Both the position numbers and the translations under genes were made by a program. The notes under the pieces were generated by a model. That model worked only from the letters and a program-made list of their open reading frames with translations, had not been told where the DNA came from and made no database searches. Shown in pieces: positions 63,602-64,000 of a stretch of 64,000 bases of DNA; within the stretch, counting starts at the first letter, position 1; every line of letters begins with the position of its first letter. The DNA comes from Anaerolineales bacterium (GTDB taxonomy: Bacteria > Chloroflexota > Anaerolineae > Anaerolineales > Villigracilaceae): positions 62,001-126,000 of the forward strand of contig JACMLM010000029.1 of assembly GCA_014379595.1 (NCBI GenBank), read 5' to 3'.

Positions 63602-63734
63602 AGGCACCATCGCCGTTTGAGTCTAGTAGCAACGACATCAATAGGTAGAAGTGATCGCAGGTGAAGACGATGCATTAACTATTTCAGGTCACATGTGCCG
63701 TGCAAACCTTTGCCTTCTGAGATTGATGGGACTC

Positions 63735-63774
63735 TTAACAAAACAGCCGCGGGCAGAACTTCTGCCCGCGGCTG
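63735..63774 (-). terminator. Terminator of the small membrane protein
   Basis: CAGCCGCGGGCAGAA and TTCTGCCCGCGGCTG are perfect 15-base arms; on the minus strand TTTTGTT follows. Confidence 0.88.
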
Positions 63775-63795
63775 GATGATATTACTATGTGTAGG

Positions 63796-63957
63796 TTACA
63801 AGCCCTCGATCATGGTGGCCACAGCGAGCAGGGCAAACCCGAGGAACAACAGCCAGAAGCTGGTTCCGCCAAGTCCCATAAAATTGCCCAGGAAACCGAC
63901 TACGCCCAGGATAATGGCAATCACCCATGTCACATTCTTTGGTGCCGATAGATTCAT
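63796..63957 (-). CDS. Small two-helix membrane protein
   Basis: 53 residues: MNLSAPKNVTWVIAIILGVV, then GFLGNFMGLGGTSFWLLFLG and ALLAVATMIEG. AAGGAG lies seven bases before the ATG and a strong terminator follows the stop, so it is a genuine monocistronic gene. Two hydrophobic segments; no family recognised. Likely inner-membrane. Confidence 0.85.
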   Translation of the reverse strand: MNLSAPKNVTWVIAIILGVVGFLGNFMGLGGTSFWLLFLGFALLAVATMIEGL

Positions 63958-64000
63958 TGTGATTCTCCTTTTCAAGTTTATTTAATTCGGAAGGCTGTAC

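Noticed and set aside
63429-63641. 70-residue minus-strand ORF
   Set aside because: It spans the A-B repeats; sequences such as GGSRSIPEAERVIGVRHP come from the noncoding repeat and not from a protein family.

Overview
The window looks like chromosome of a Chloroflexota bacterium, most likely class Anaerolineae. This is inferred from gene style and not proven. Pointers are a moderate GC content, many polytopic proteins of unknown function, a very large zinc-ribbon membrane protein, a TIR-SUMF1 fusion, a roadblock/V4R/response-regulator cluster, and several genes whose -10 box lies only 6-14 bases before the start codon.

Layout. (1) 1-1595: start of a minus-strand histidine operon (hisG, then partial hisD). 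It is preceded by a short leader ORF with six His codons in eight, an antiterminator stem and an intrinsic terminator, together a classical his attenuator. (2) 1579-14504: a compact minus-strand purine operon, purL-purQ-purC-purE-purF-purD-purM-AICAR transformylase-purN-IMP cyclohydrolase-purB. With the SAICAR lyase step it covers nearly the whole route from PRPP to IMP and on to AMP. PurL carries two PurS-like domains, PurE is class II (so no purK is needed), PurH is split into two genes, and PurN has an extra C-terminal domain. (3) 14521-22421: three overlapping minus-strand membrane-protein genes, including a 1970-residue protein and a PrsW-type protease. (4) 22493-24824: tRNA-Asp, then a plus-strand signalling operon (roadblock, V4R, receiver with degenerate GGDEF) that ends in a truncated glycosyltransferase remnant. 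(5) 24945-37990: mixed metabolic and housekeeping genes (GNAT, alaS, a diguanylate cyclase, GH31 alpha-xylosidase, a vWA lipoprotein, a HAD phosphatase, mnmA, ExoD and VanZ proteins). (6) 37997-44805: penicillin-acylase-type hydrolase, a GT-C-like membrane protein and a large multidomain lipoprotein. (7) 44935-48180: minus-strand run fabG, small membrane protein, Asp23/Gls24, nusB, tatB-like, tatC. (8) 48198-52602: repeats, a DUF1461 membrane protein, a fused spermidine-synthase-like protein and a pentapeptide-repeat protein. (9) 52674-63069: a defence island on the minus strand. It holds type I restriction-modification hsdM-hsdS-(membrane protein)-hsdR followed by a YgjP-type metallopeptidase and a 59-residue ORF, with a membrane-anchored protein and a TIR-SUMF1 protein upstream. 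(10) 63070-64000: duplicated noncoding repeats and a 53-residue membrane protein.

The most notable points are the his attenuator, in which all parts can be paired base by base; the unusual purine enzyme architectures; heptamer tandem repeats both between genes and inside purL; and the expanded type I RM/TIR island. No CRISPR array, rRNA or transposase was seen.
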